NCBI RefSeq assembly: GCF_001619985.1 | Contig: NW_017264201.1 | Span: 124,001-188,000 of the forward strand | From: Xylona heveae TC161 | Lineage: Eukaryota > Ascomycota > Xylonomycetes > Xylonales > Xylonaceae | DNA length: 64,000 nt | Direction of reading: 5' to 3' | Shown here: positions 10,781 to 21,491 of the stretch, piece after piece | Layout of the letters: each line of letters begins with the position of its first letter | Position numbering within the stretch: position 1 is the stretch's first letter | Position numbers and translations under genes: made by a program | The notes under the pieces: model-generated | Databases searched by the model: none | Told to the model about the DNA's origin: nothing | What the model saw: only the letters and a program-made list of their open reading frames with translations

Positions 10781-11587
10781 ATGTCGGATAAAGGAGTTAC
10801 CAATCTCTACAAGCCAACTGACGCTGAAGCTCGTCTTCTGATTGCTTGCTTCCGCAACATCGGGGAGAATGTCAATGATAAGGCAAGTAAAATGCCGTTC
10901 GCTCGCAACGCAGTGGCACTCCTCCTACATTAAAGAAATGCCCTCGCATCCTCTCCTCTTGGCCCGAGTTAATGTTATTATGCTTCATTCATACGCTGCG
11001 TATCCGCCGTCTATTGGCTTGACTGGAAGTAATCTGCTTTTTGATGGGCCTAAGTCACGACTACTCATTATATTCCTGGAAATTATGCTTCTGCTCCCCT
11101 CTGGCTAGGCTTTCACAAAAAGCATATCGCTAATGTCGAGGAATAGATTAATTTTGATCAAGTTGCGATCGATACGGGATACAAGACGGCTGTGATTGCC
11201 CGCCAACTTTTTAATCGCCTCAAAAAGATGATCAATGACGCTGCTGATATGCCGAAAGTTAAGGCTGAGAAAACTCCAAAGGCTGCTACCAAGCGCAAGG
11301 CTGCCGCTTCCAAGGGCGATGAGACCCCCAAGAAAAGAGGCAGGAAGACCAACCCTAAGCTGTCTAAACCTACCACCGATATTGAGGATGACGCCGATGA
11401 TGAAGAATCGGTCGTGAAGCCGGAGGAAGCAATTTTGCTCGATGAAGACCTCAATGAGAAACTTGAAGATGAAGATGACGATGACTCTGTTCATGAAACC
11501 ATCAAGGTTGAGCCTAATGTCGCTTCTGGTTTCACTCCTGTCAACAATCCCTTTATTAAGAAGGAGGCTGTGACGATTGAGGATTAG
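10781..11587 (+). CDS. Myb/HTH-like small nuclear protein with four psi-K-x-E motifs (cluster member F)
   Basis: Two exons, 10781-10882 and 11147-11587, give 180 residues. The intron is 264 bp and appears to be of GC-AG type (GCAAGT donor, GCTAAT branch, AATAG acceptor). Its position, phase 0 directly before INFDQV, is the shared site of the family, which supports the unusual donor. The domain reads AEARLLIACFRNIGENVNDK, INFDQVAIDTGY and AVIARQLFNRLKKM. The tail has an AT-hook-like basic stretch (KKRGRKTNPK), an acidic stretch and four psi-K-x-E motifs: VKAE, VKPE, IKVEPN and, near the end, FIKKE. It is likely nuclear. IKVEPN matches VKMEPN in the gene at 2668. Confidence 0.78.
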
Positions 11588-12455
11588 ACTTTCTCTGCTT
11601 TCAAAGGCGCCATTTGTTTGCTTTGATAGCGCTCTGCGAATTGCGACGAGATCTGGATATCAAATTTGAGAGCGAAAAGGGAGTCTAAGCATGGAAGCGG
11701 GAGTCTTTATCAGTTTTACCGGGGGATCACTATGTCGTTATGAAATTTTCAGTGTGGAACTGGCTTCCGTCTGAGTCGATGTCGTTTTTAAGTCCTTCTA
11801 GAGCATATCCAAATACCTGGTGTATTCCAAACCTCTGATCATTTTCACAGCATCTCGGGACAAGCAGAATTTGCAACAAAGAAGACCATCGTCGTGCGTT
11901 CGTTGTTGCTGCATCAGTCTGCAGCCATCCGTCCTTTGACCTAAACTTTATTTTATTCTACTCTGGTTTTTTCAAGCTATTCAAGCCCTACTACTGATGT
12001 GTGTTTGCTCACGGTCAACTGCATCTGCGAGTGGATTTCCTTTGAACATCATTGTAGACCTCCCACAATCATCCGCCGCTATTTCTGGATATCCATCAGC
12101 CTCGCTTCTGGCTTCTTTAGCCTTTCAATTCCTTTACTTTGAGCTGCAGCTGAGTCCTCATTTAGTTCCTTGGCAGTCAAACTTACACAGATCAGAAGCA
12201 GTTCGGAGAAAGTTTTTATTCTCCTCTCACCGTCTCATCTCATTCTTCTATCAGACACCCAACGTCAAAAATCTTGACAAATCCCTAAATCTCAAACGGC
12301 ATTTGCGTCAGAGAATATCCCAACTTTCCTCACTTTCCTTTCGCTTTGAGGACGTCAAAAATCTCCCAGAGCCGGACACAGTCAGACAGAGGATTGTTGC
12401 AAACTCACTCTAGCCACTTCCGACCCGTTTTTAAATAATTCACTCGCGGCTCACC
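11588..12455. other. Intergenic and leader of the gene at 12456
   Basis: The second half is C/T-rich. An open frame at 11997-12413 has leader-like composition and no recognisable protein features, so it is not annotated as a gene. Confidence 0.4.
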
Positions 12456-13466
12456 ATGCCTCCCGCCAGCAACGAAGAACAGTTCAAATTTCTCATTAGT
12501 TGCATCAGATATTCCAACAATGGCAAGGTAAGCCACTGCCCCTCCTACAATATACCCTTCGTCAAACTCTCCCTAACTCATCTGCCTGCTTCGGTCTACC
12601 ACTCTGTAAAAACAAATAACCTCTAATCGCTCACTCGTACCGTTTGTGTTTATATGCTCGTCTTGCTGATACAAAATAGGTTGATTTTTCCGAAGTTGCC
12701 AACGAATGTGGAATTGTCAGCAAAGGCGCCGCGTAAGTCTCTCAATGCTTCAATTGCAGACTTCACTCTTCCACAGCTAGACAAACCAAGTTTCCACTCG
12801 CTCCACCACGGATAAAAAATACTTCGGAACTAGTATTGACTGTTGTGTAGAGCCAAGCGATATGAACGAATGATGAAAGCCCACGGCATTTCGCCCATCA
12901 GCGGCGCCATGACCAGTCCCCCAAGCACTCCGTCCAAAGAGACCGGCACATCTACCACTACGAAGGGGGGCTCCTCTAAGAAGCGCAAATTGGCGAAATG
13001 TAGCGACCTGAGCGGCGAAATTGCGGCTGATGACGAGGAATGCTTGTCTTCACGCATCAAGCAAGAACCTTGCGCTTTCAACTTCAATGCCGAGAATCAC
13101 GCACAGGTGCTTATTAAACGCGAGGACGCCGAGAAAGAACTATCCGGATTTCTTGACCGGTCTATTTCCCACGATGATAATAACAACGGAGGATTTATCA
13201 GTGGTGCAGCGCTTGATGATCCTTTTGGCGTTGTCGGCGGCAGTACCGGATATGATGGTGCGAGCGAACTTGCTACGTACGGCGGATACTTGCATTCCGA
13301 TAGTCCTGGATATACCGTGGGATCGTACAACCACGTTGGGACGTTTGAAGATGCGGGTATGTCATTTCGCGGGGGCTTTGCGGGCTTGAATATGGGCGAT
13401 GAGAGTCTTGCGCAGGGCGACCAAGGTCCGGAAATTGTGGGTTTGGATGCAGAGGAACACGTCTGA
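12456..13466 (+). CDS. Myb/HTH-like small nuclear protein (cluster member G)
   Basis: Three exons, 12456-12527, 12680-12732 and 12851-13466, give 246 residues. Intron 1 is phase 0, directly before VDFSEV, the shared family site. Intron 2 is phase 2 inside the helix-3 region, one residue from the corresponding phase-2 intron of the gene at 5951-6611. The domain reads EEQFKFLISCIRYSNNGK, VDFSEVANECGIVSKGAA and AKRYERMMKAHGI. The tail has a basic patch (SSKKRKLAK), two psi-K-x-E motifs (IKQEP and IKRED), and a Gly/Tyr/Asp-rich acidic end of about 90 residues, different from the other members. A nuclear role is inferred only. Confidence 0.8.
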
Positions 13467-13901
13467 TTCTGTGGCGGCCAAGAATGGTTCATTATTGATC
13501 TCCATTATCATTTTTCTACAAGACGGGCTTGTCGACGAAATTTGATACATATTCCGGATACTAAATAGCAAAGGTAAAACCAAAAGATCGTAAAAAAATA
13601 TATTTTCGGCGACTCTTCAATTTATTTCTATCTCTCTCTGACGTTCAAATGTTCCGCGAATGAGGTAAAACCCGAGACTAAATTCCTTCCGGCCATGTCT
13701 TGTCCAACGCCGGCCCGAGCGAGCCACGCACCAACCGAGACCCTAAACTCTATCTCAACTTCATTCGCGATTTAACTGTAACCAATACCGTAAACACTGC
13801 TTACATTGCAATATTCTTTCCATCCTCACATGCAAAGCCGTTGATATACCACTTCAATTTTCCTGGTCGCCTCACTTGAACACAGTCACAATACCCACCA
13901 C
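13467..13901. other. Intergenic between convergent genes
   Basis: 3' flanks of the genes at 12456 (+) and 15142 (-). No gene is seen. Confidence 0.45.
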
Positions 13902-15142
13902 CTATTTCTTCGCCTTCTTTACCACGTCCCCTTCATGCACATTTTCCCCCTCCAGAACCGTCTGGCCCGGCCTCTTCTTCACAGTTTCTCCCAACGAATC
14001 ATCATACGGATCGGGGTCTGGTCCAGCTGACGCAGGCGGGAGATTTAACTATCCGTAATTTATTAGTTCAGGCTAACCCTTTTTCTTCTTCCTTTGTCTT
14101 TCTTCTTTTTCCCATTTCTTCTCTTAAGCAACTGGAGAAAGTACCACGTACAACACACACAAACAAAGTATACATACCGTCATGCGTCCAAGCTCAACCA
14201 GTTCCTCTAATGCTTCGACCTTGCGCCGTTTCAAGTCATACATGCGGACCTCGCGCTGTTTCGGTTCAACAGGGAGCTTTGTTTCCGCGCGGTATTTTTC
14301 CAAAACAGCCTTGAGCGCACGCGCGGCTCGTCTCTGGGCAAGTTTTTCTTCGTGCGTTGCTTTGTCTGCTTTGTCCATGATTTCTTGAGCGAGGTGGATG
14401 TTGCGCTCGAGACGGGGACTGAAGCGCGGTAGAGGAACCTAGATTTTGTTAATATTTTTCCATCACTCGTTTCATTCATTCACTCTTCTTCTTTTTTCCC
14501 TTGTTTTCTTGTTTTCCGTCATCTAAGACAGAGAGATGGGAGACAAAGGGACGAGAGATCGAGATGAAATAAACAAGATAAAGTAAGATAAAATCTAGAA
14601 AAAAGATGTAGAAACTGGAATGGAAGGGAGCTTACAGGAATACAAGACCGTCTTCCACCGCGACAATTATCACACAACGTCGACCCCGCTCGGCGCGTGC
14701 ATTGAGTCGACGGATCCGTGGCGAGTTTATTCACGCATGCTTCGCAGAAATACGTCACCTTGACAGGACCCTCTGAGGCGGTGGTGTTGCTGTTGCTGTT
14801 GTTGTTTTTGATGGGTATTCCTGGAGTTCCGGTGCCAGCTCCACAGTCTGTTCCAGCACCCCGGCGGGCCGCCTGGGCGGTATATTGACCAGTAACAGTG
14901 GAGATTGTTTTAGACCCTGCGCCATCCTCGGCAGTGGCAGCGGCTATACCGGCAGATACAACGGACAAAACGGAAGGATTATTCTCGACGATCCCCGCAT
15001 CAAGTCGAGTACGAAGTGTTTCGAGCTGAGTTCTCAACACGCGGTTCTCGCGGCGGAGAAACGAAAGTTCCGCATTTTCTGTCGTGTTCTGCTGGCGCTG
15101 GTGCTGGTGCTGGGGCTGAGAAGCTGAAGGCGATGATGACAT
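13902..15142 (-). CDS. Coiled-coil protein with a Zn2Cys6-like cysteine cluster
   Basis: Three exons on the minus strand, 15142-14636, 14438-14178 and 14048-13902, give 304 residues; all junctions are phase 0. Residues 24-47 form a short coiled coil (LSFLRRENRVLRTQLETL). A Thr/Asn/Gly-rich linker follows. Cysteines at 133, 136, 148, 157, 160 and 167 are spaced C-x2-C-x11-C-x8-C-x2-C-x6-C; the last three match the second half of a fungal Zn2Cys6 cluster, but the first loop is x11 instead of x6. The middle exon is a long charged helix (LAQRRAARALKAVLEKYRAE). The C-terminus is acidic, then ends KKAKK. It may bind zinc and DNA, but the noncanonical spacing and central position leave that open. 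It lies inside the HTH-protein cluster without being a member. Confidence 0.7.
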
Positions 15143-15221
15143 TTCGTGTCCTCTTTCTCTTTCTCTTCTTCTGTTTGACGAGTCAAAAATCTAAAATCAA
15201 GATGGTGTATTGATGCCCAAG

Positions 15222-15735
15222 TGCTACGGTGACACCTACGAGTAGGCGTCGGGCAGTATCTCCTAGATAATCCCTATCAGCATCTCAAGGGTTCTCACCT
15301 AGTAATATAGCGTCCCGCAATATTATTCAGTGATAGAAGCGCAAGGTGAAATAGCGATTCAGGTCTGGGTCGATAAAAGTAAACAATAGAATTGTTGCCG
15401 AACTAATATCTGTATACTGATAACCAATATTAAAGCGTAACTTCAATATTGTTAACGATAACTTTAATAACGTCAAGAACTACACAGAACAAACTTACTA
15501 CGTAGGAAATCCATCCTCCTTATATAGACAATCTGTTCCATTAGCCATAAATTTTGATCAGCACTGATTAGCTGTGTTCTGTCCTAACTTCTACTAATCA
15601 CCACAGATCATAGATTCTGCCGATGACCTCCGCCTTCCTCTCTTCCTATCTTCCCGTGACCTCTTCCCGTGACCTCTGCCCGTGTCTTGTGCTTCTTGCC
15701 ATCATCTGTCCGCAACCCTTGTAACCTTCGTTACA
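15222..15735. mobile_element. Solo LTR of an LTR retrotransposon with intact 5-bp target duplication
   Basis: A 514-bp segment begins TGCTACGG and ends CGTTACA, so it has TG...CA ends with a short imperfect inverted repeat. It is flanked on both sides by the same 5 bp, CCAAG (15217-15221 and 15736-15740), the duplication length usual for Ty1/copia and Ty3/gypsy elements. A TATA-like TTATATAG lies near 15518, and a short CCCGTGACCTCT tandem repeat lies near 15652-15690. No internal coding region is attached, so this is most simply a recombination-derived solo LTR. The intact duplication suggests an insertion that is not very old. Which superfamily it belongs to cannot be told from the LTR alone; an orphan non-autonomous element is the alternative. 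Confidence 0.72.
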
Positions 15736-15740
15736 CCAAG

Positions 15741-17757
15741 CTATGGGGTTTGCCTCTCGGCCTGATGTATGAATAGAGGAAAACTTTAGAGCTCTGCAGA
15801 TTAAGAGAGAATGACAGTGGAATAAAGACTAGAAAATGCACAGAATGGAATACATGTTCTAGATTCATGAGCTGTAAATTGTGAGTTGTGAACTGTGAAC
15901 TTTGACATGTGAATTGTGACGTGGTTATAACCCAAGTCAAATAACAAACCGGTTCCATGGAATCATGACATGCGTTGAACTCTTGATAGATATGCATAAA
16001 TGCAAATTAGTCAAGAATTGAGACAAATTACTCTACCATGACAAACAGACCTAGCATATCGTATCTCAATTTTTTTATATTCCAGCCGTGTACTGAAACC
16101 CTTTCCACTGCCAAAAACCTACCTATGTATGATAATAAGGACTAATATTCATTTCACGGCTTCTTTTGTGTTTTCTATTCTTTACTTGGGATATATTTAT
16201 ACTTGATTCCAAAAAATAAGACTCTGCTATATTATACCGTCATTACTTTCGAAATGACTTAGCCATGAGGAATGAAAAATATTCTTAACAAATAGTTCGG
16301 TCTTGTTGAGCGCTTAGCTCGCTTGTGAAGTTGTGAAGTTGTGAATATTTACAATTTATGGATAGTGCCGTAGCCGAGACCCGGACTAGACTGACCTGGA
16401 TCGGACCGGACCGGACCAATACGCTTAGGTAGCCCTGCAGAAGCCTGACACTTTTAATCAATCTTCCACAATTCTTGTCGAATAAAGACACACCTTGGAC
16501 TACCCCCATGTGAGCTCGGCATGTATACTAACGTCTTTAAACTCTTGTTTGTGTGTAACGTGGCGTGAGGGCAACGGATTGAAGGGGTTAGGGTTTGTCT
16601 AAGTCTTAGAGGGTCTTACATTCTATTGGCTGCTGTATGGTTGTTCGCATTTCTCTTTACTCGTGCAGTAGATTTGGCGTTTCGTAGTCTCATTGCAAAA
16701 TCAAGATAGTCCATACGGCGGCATGCGTCGCTATCAAGGACAGGGATGGTGCGCTTGCTTGTGCATATGGCGCTTAGCCCTATTATTCTTGCAGATATAC
16801 GACGCTTCAACGGCTTATAGTATGATCAATTCCGGATATACTATGTAATTCTGTGGTAATTGAAAGTCGAAAACTTGGAAAAGTGCACAGAAAGCCGTTC
16901 TACATTTGTTCAGTCTAGTTCCAATGCATTACCCTAGAGACCACAGCCCTATGTAGACAGGAGCAACAGGTGTAGCCGAGGTTCACAGTGAAGCATCGCT
17001 TAGATACTATTGTACTGTAAATCCTGAAGATGGTAGAGCGTCTGATTGGACGATTGATAGTGTTTGTTGCGCTGCATCTGCGCTTGAGGCTCTCGAGTGC
17101 CTTGATCATCTCTTTACCTAAAGGACTCGATATCCGCATCTTCATCACACCCAGAACCCTGACCGGGTGTAAAGACAACTGATGAGAGTTGTGTCCTGTG
17201 ATCACTGAAACCGCGTCACTCTCTGTGAGGTTTGAGGAGTAATCGTCGAAGACACCGGTAAGTCTTTTCCTTGCTAGGCTTCTCAATGGAGGTTTTCACC
17301 CCAGTTCTGGAGCAAACGGTCGTCGGATCTGACCCCTTGACGAGCTGAATGCTCAATTCCGGTATCATGGCGGTGTTATGAAAGCGGTCATCTATACCTT
17401 CATGTTTCCCTTGTTAGAATCGCCTTTCTCTATCCGTCGCTCACTTTTCACTCTCTTCTCACTCACCATTGCATGCATGCCCTAGCGCCATTTGAGGTGG
17501 GGGTGCGGTAGACCTCGCGGCGCGGAAGCTCGAAATTGAAACTGGCTTGGTTAAAGATGAATCTCTCGAGGATATAAAGTCTCATTCCGTCCCTTCTTAG
17601 TTCCCCTTCGGACAGTCACCATCTCTTGACCTTCACCTTCATCTTTCTCGGTGAGTTGATCCCTTCACTATCTGATTCACCTTTCCAAATCACTTCGTCT
17701 TCCTATACCTTCATTCACCAGCTAACTGTATGTTCATTAGCTTCACCGAGATTCGAT
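15741..17757. other. Long AT-rich intergenic region, possible remnant coding
   Basis: About 2 kb without a confident gene. It holds small tandem motifs: GTGAA-type repeats near 15885-15920 and 16320-16345, and GGACC repeats near 16400-16417. Two minus-strand open frames, 16616-16810 (ending RVKRNANNHTAANRM) and 16915-17286 (containing RRSTIFRIYSTIVSKR), look somewhat protein-like and could be exons or a decayed gene; no splice model is convincing. The last 200 bp are the C/T-rich promoter and leader of the gene at 17758. Confidence 0.4.
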
Positions 17758-20003
17758 ATGAAGATCGTCAATAGGCCAAAAACACGGAAGCTGACTCGGT
17801 GGGACAGTAAGTCGACATCTCTTCTGGGGCCCTTTATTTATGGCATGTCGATCCATTCCACGCTTGACCCTCGGAGCTCAAGAATTGAAATCCTAAACCG
17901 ATTGGATAATTGGTTGTTGGATTTGTTTTCGTGTTCGCTGGTTATCATGTGCTTTTGTCTAGCATCGAATTATTTCGGTGGATTCTCTTTCTAGTCCCAT
18001 CCAAGAGGATTGCAGCAGTTGGCTGATATGAAACAGGCGACAAGGATGTTTTGACGGGTCTCTGGATCCAACATGTGTGCCAGGAAGAAGGAGTTAAGAT
18101 TCCGTGGCACAAAATTGTACCCCATATCGGACCCAATGTTACCGTTGGCGCCCTTTTGCAACATCAGGCAAAACTTCGAGACCAATATGAACGAAAGGGT
18201 TTCCACGTCCCTCCCGCTAGCAATCGGCGCGGTAAAAAGTCCCGTGTATCAGGCTTGGCTGCTGAGGAGGACGATCTGTCGCAGGTTGCCACATATCAGT
18301 TGCCGCATCTAGCTTCTGAGCAGCAGGGCCTGTCCATGACATCCAACAAGACGGAGACTGCTTTCGATGATGATGGAGAAGAAAGCGACGAAACATATAG
18401 TGAATCGAAACCAAAAGGGCGAAAGAAGCAAACTCGTGCCGGTAAAAGAAAGCCTCGGTCCCGCAAGGCACCGGCTGTGGCTATCAAACATGAGGAGGAC
18501 TCAGTGAATGATGATCCTTGGGACTCTGAAGTAACCGAAGAACACAAGACCTTACTCACTGACGAAGATTACGTCTCATACCAAAATACTGAACAGACAC
18601 GCGCTGAGGCCCTCAATTCGCAGTATCCGGGCCCCGGACACTTTGAAGTAGAGGAGTCAGTCTCTCTAGGAGCTTCTTTGATGGAATTCGCCGCTTCTCC
18701 AAACTCTTCGGCTGACGAACCCCGTCGTCCTAGTAAAATTGTTGTTCTTCCCATCAAGAGCGGATCAGAAAGATTTCCAATGGGGTTGAGACACTGGCCA
18801 AGCCAGGCTACAACAGATAGCCAGCTTGGGGAGAATATCTCAAGCAACCCCACTGAAAGCAGCTCTGCTAGCGAGTCCCAACCTTCAAACGAGATGAGCC
18901 AACAGGCTTTCCCTGCGAGTAATATCGGCGCTAATGAGGTAAATATTCACGACCAATATGACGGTAATCACGAGTTCACTCAAGCCCGCATGGCGAGCTA
19001 CAACAATCTTTCCACTCTTCCACAAGGCCTTCAACAGATCAGCGCCTTGAGCGGAGCTAACCTCATGAACCCGAATTACATGCAGGCTGTGAGTAGCTTT
19101 GACCAAGCTGCACCACCAGTTCCAGCCATGGGAGTTGGCGACAGTTCAGGCTGGCAACAGGGATCAGCAATCCAAGCGCTCGAGTCATACCACCTGCAAG
19201 CCTTCCCTGACAGCCAATATCTCGGCACCACTGGTACAGGAAATTCGAACAATGGGGGCGGCAATTTTGAACCGATTTCTGCTGCATATGGTAAGCTCTT
19301 GGGCGAGAAATGTCAAATTCGCGAATGCATAAAGACTTCCACTGACAAAGTATATCTCAAAGCAGGAGATCAAGCAAGCTCCTCATATCAATTAGCCCAG
19401 TTTGAGGCTTATATGCCTAAACATGACACCAGTGCTCCTCTCGTGTCCCCGTCTATGGCACCGGTTTCAAATAGTGGCCCGGAGCAGCACGAATACCCTC
19501 AGACCAACATCTCAGATAGGCTCGCCAGACGTACAAGATCAAATAGAGACAACAGCCGTCGCCAAACGCGATTTGAGCCTTATCCCTCTAATTCAATCAA
19601 TGTTGAGGGGACGCCTTTGGTCGATGCGGAAATTGGCATTCCAAGCAACGGCAATGCAATTGCGGCGGCTTCAAATCTCGCGAAATTTACTACTTCAGAC
19701 GAACTTGAAAATGATGCTGAAGTCGGTAGACCTTCAGCGACAAATATGCAAGATAGGCTGAGCTCAGACGACCGTGTCCCAGGGCCGGCTATGGAAAGAA
19801 ACAGGGAAACTCAAGACCCTCATCTTGGAGATTCTGTTGTCAATTCGGAATATTTGGCTAGTGAGCAAGCCGAGGAGATTCCACCATTCCCTTATTCAAT
19901 CCCTGGCTTCCAGGAGTGGGTTGAAGAGCAGGACAGGATCGACATGTTCGGGGAAGCAAATGGCGAGATGTTCCTCGATCCTGTCCCATTCGACTCATTC
20001 TAG
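17758..20003 (+). CDS. Large Myb/HTH-like protein (cluster member H)
   Basis: Exon 1 is 17758-17806 and exon 2 begins 18037 (phase-1 junction). A further 75-bp segment, 19291-19365, has a GTAAGC donor, ACTGAC branch and AAAGCAG acceptor and is a multiple of three, so it is probably an in-frame intron. The product is 646 residues if spliced, 671 if retained. The N-terminal domain reads TRWDSDKDVLTGLWIQHVCQ, VKIPWHKIVPHIGP and VGALLQHQAKLRDQYERKG, matching the smaller members. It is followed by basic tracts (KPKGRKKQTRAGKRKPRSRK), an IKHEE psi-K-x-E motif, and about 450 residues of Ser/Asn/Gln-rich, likely disordered sequence with an aromatic-acidic end (MFLDPVPFDSF) that resembles a transactivation tail. 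It is probably a nuclear regulator, by inference. It is two to four times longer than the other members. Confidence 0.75.
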
Positions 20004-20730
20004 ATATGTCTTCAGCACGATGAACGGTCGCGGGTATTTGAGCTCTTGCATTCTCAAACGAATTCATGGCGATGAGCAGGAAAAGCCAAGAGACGAAGAT
20101 ATCACGAGCTGCTTGTGAAAGAAATTGCAGGGTGCAGATCACCCATCCCGCTTTCGAAATTCCCCTTGTTCTTATGATTTTTCATAATCTATCAGGACGC
20201 TATTTACACCAATGCAACGGGGAAATTGGTGTATCGGTTATTGTCGTGCGAAATTGACATGTTTATAAGAGCTATTTCATACGATGATAATGAGATTCTC
20301 AATTCAATTAGTAAAACTTTCTCCTTTTCTAAAAACAATTGAAGCGATATGTCTGTCCGGTAAGTGGACCTTGTGGCTAGAATTGAAGTTGAAATGTCGT
20401 TTTGTTTAGGTTGAGGTTGGAACTCGGGCTTTTCGGGATCTAGATGCACCACGTGACTTAAAGAAGAGCATGTTTAAACGAAAGGAGCAAGAATAGACGA
20501 ACTAGTGCTTCTGGTTGCTTCGCTGCTGTTGTCCCTAAATTTTCCCCGACGTCCATCCATTTCTCCATCTCGTCTCGTTCCCGAATAATCTCCATCTCCG
20601 TCTTTCATCCTCTTTTCTTCTTCCCTTCCTACTTCGCCTTTTTCCTCCACGCATATACAATTCTTTAATTCAAAAGCGTGCGCCGCTTAATTTCTTTTTC
20701 CTTTCTTTCAATTCGTATTTTTCCGTTACC
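20004..20730. promoter_or_regulatory. Region upstream of hsp60, possible gapped heat-shock element
   Basis: GAA at 20499, TTC at 20509 and TTC at 20519 are spaced by 10 bp in the promoter region, a gapped arrangement some heat-shock factors accept; a CACGTG box lies near 20452. The leader 20560-20730 is strongly C/T-rich. The heat-shock site is weak evidence: it rests on short motifs and on the gene being a chaperonin. Confidence 0.25.
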
Positions 20731-21454
20731 ATGCAGCGTGCGTTGACTGCCAGAGCTCGGGCCTCGGCCCTTTCCTCGAGCTCCGCCTCCAGATTACGGC
20801 CTGCCGTTGCTGGCATTAACCTCCAGCAGCAGAGATTTGCTCACAAGGTAAATTCGAACCATTTTCAAGCGTCCATGGAATGCAATTGAGCCACGCTAAC
20901 GTACTTGCAGGAGCTCAGATTTGGCGTGGAAGGTCGCGCTTCTCTGCTCCAGGGTGTCGACACTCTGGCCAAGGCCGTCGCCACGACTCTCGGTCCCAAG
21001 GGCCGAAACGTCTTGATTGAGTCCCCTTACGGCTCTCCTAAGATCACCAAGGGTAGGTTTTGATGCACAATTTGAGATCGAAATTACGTCGCTAACTAGC
21101 ATCTAGATGGTGTCTCTGTTGCCAAGGCAATCACCCTCAAAGACAAGTTCGAGAACCTTGGCGCTCGTCTCCTCCAGGACGTCGCCTCCAAGACCAACGA
21201 GGTTGCTGGTGACGGTACCACTACTGCCACTGTCCTTGCCCGTGCAATCTTCTCCGAGACTGTCAAGAATGTTGCTGCTGGCTGCAACCCCATGGACCTC
21301 CGTCGCGGTACCCAGGCTGCCGTTGAGGCTGTTGTTGAGTTCCTGCAGAAGAACAAGCGTGACATTACCACCAGCGAGGAGGTTGCTCAGGTCGCTACCA
21401 TTTCCGCCAACGGTGACACCCACATTGGCAAGCTCATTGCCAGCGCCATGGAGA

Positions 21455-21491
<37 letters not shown>

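Noticed and set aside
11997-12413. 138-codon open frame before the gene at 12456
   Set aside because: Pyrimidine-rich leader composition, no domain, directly upstream of a well-supported start.
16320-16417. GTGAAGTT and GGACC short tandem repeats, checked as a possible CRISPR or satellite
   Set aside because: Only two to three units without regular spacers; simple-sequence slippage in a eukaryotic intergenic region.
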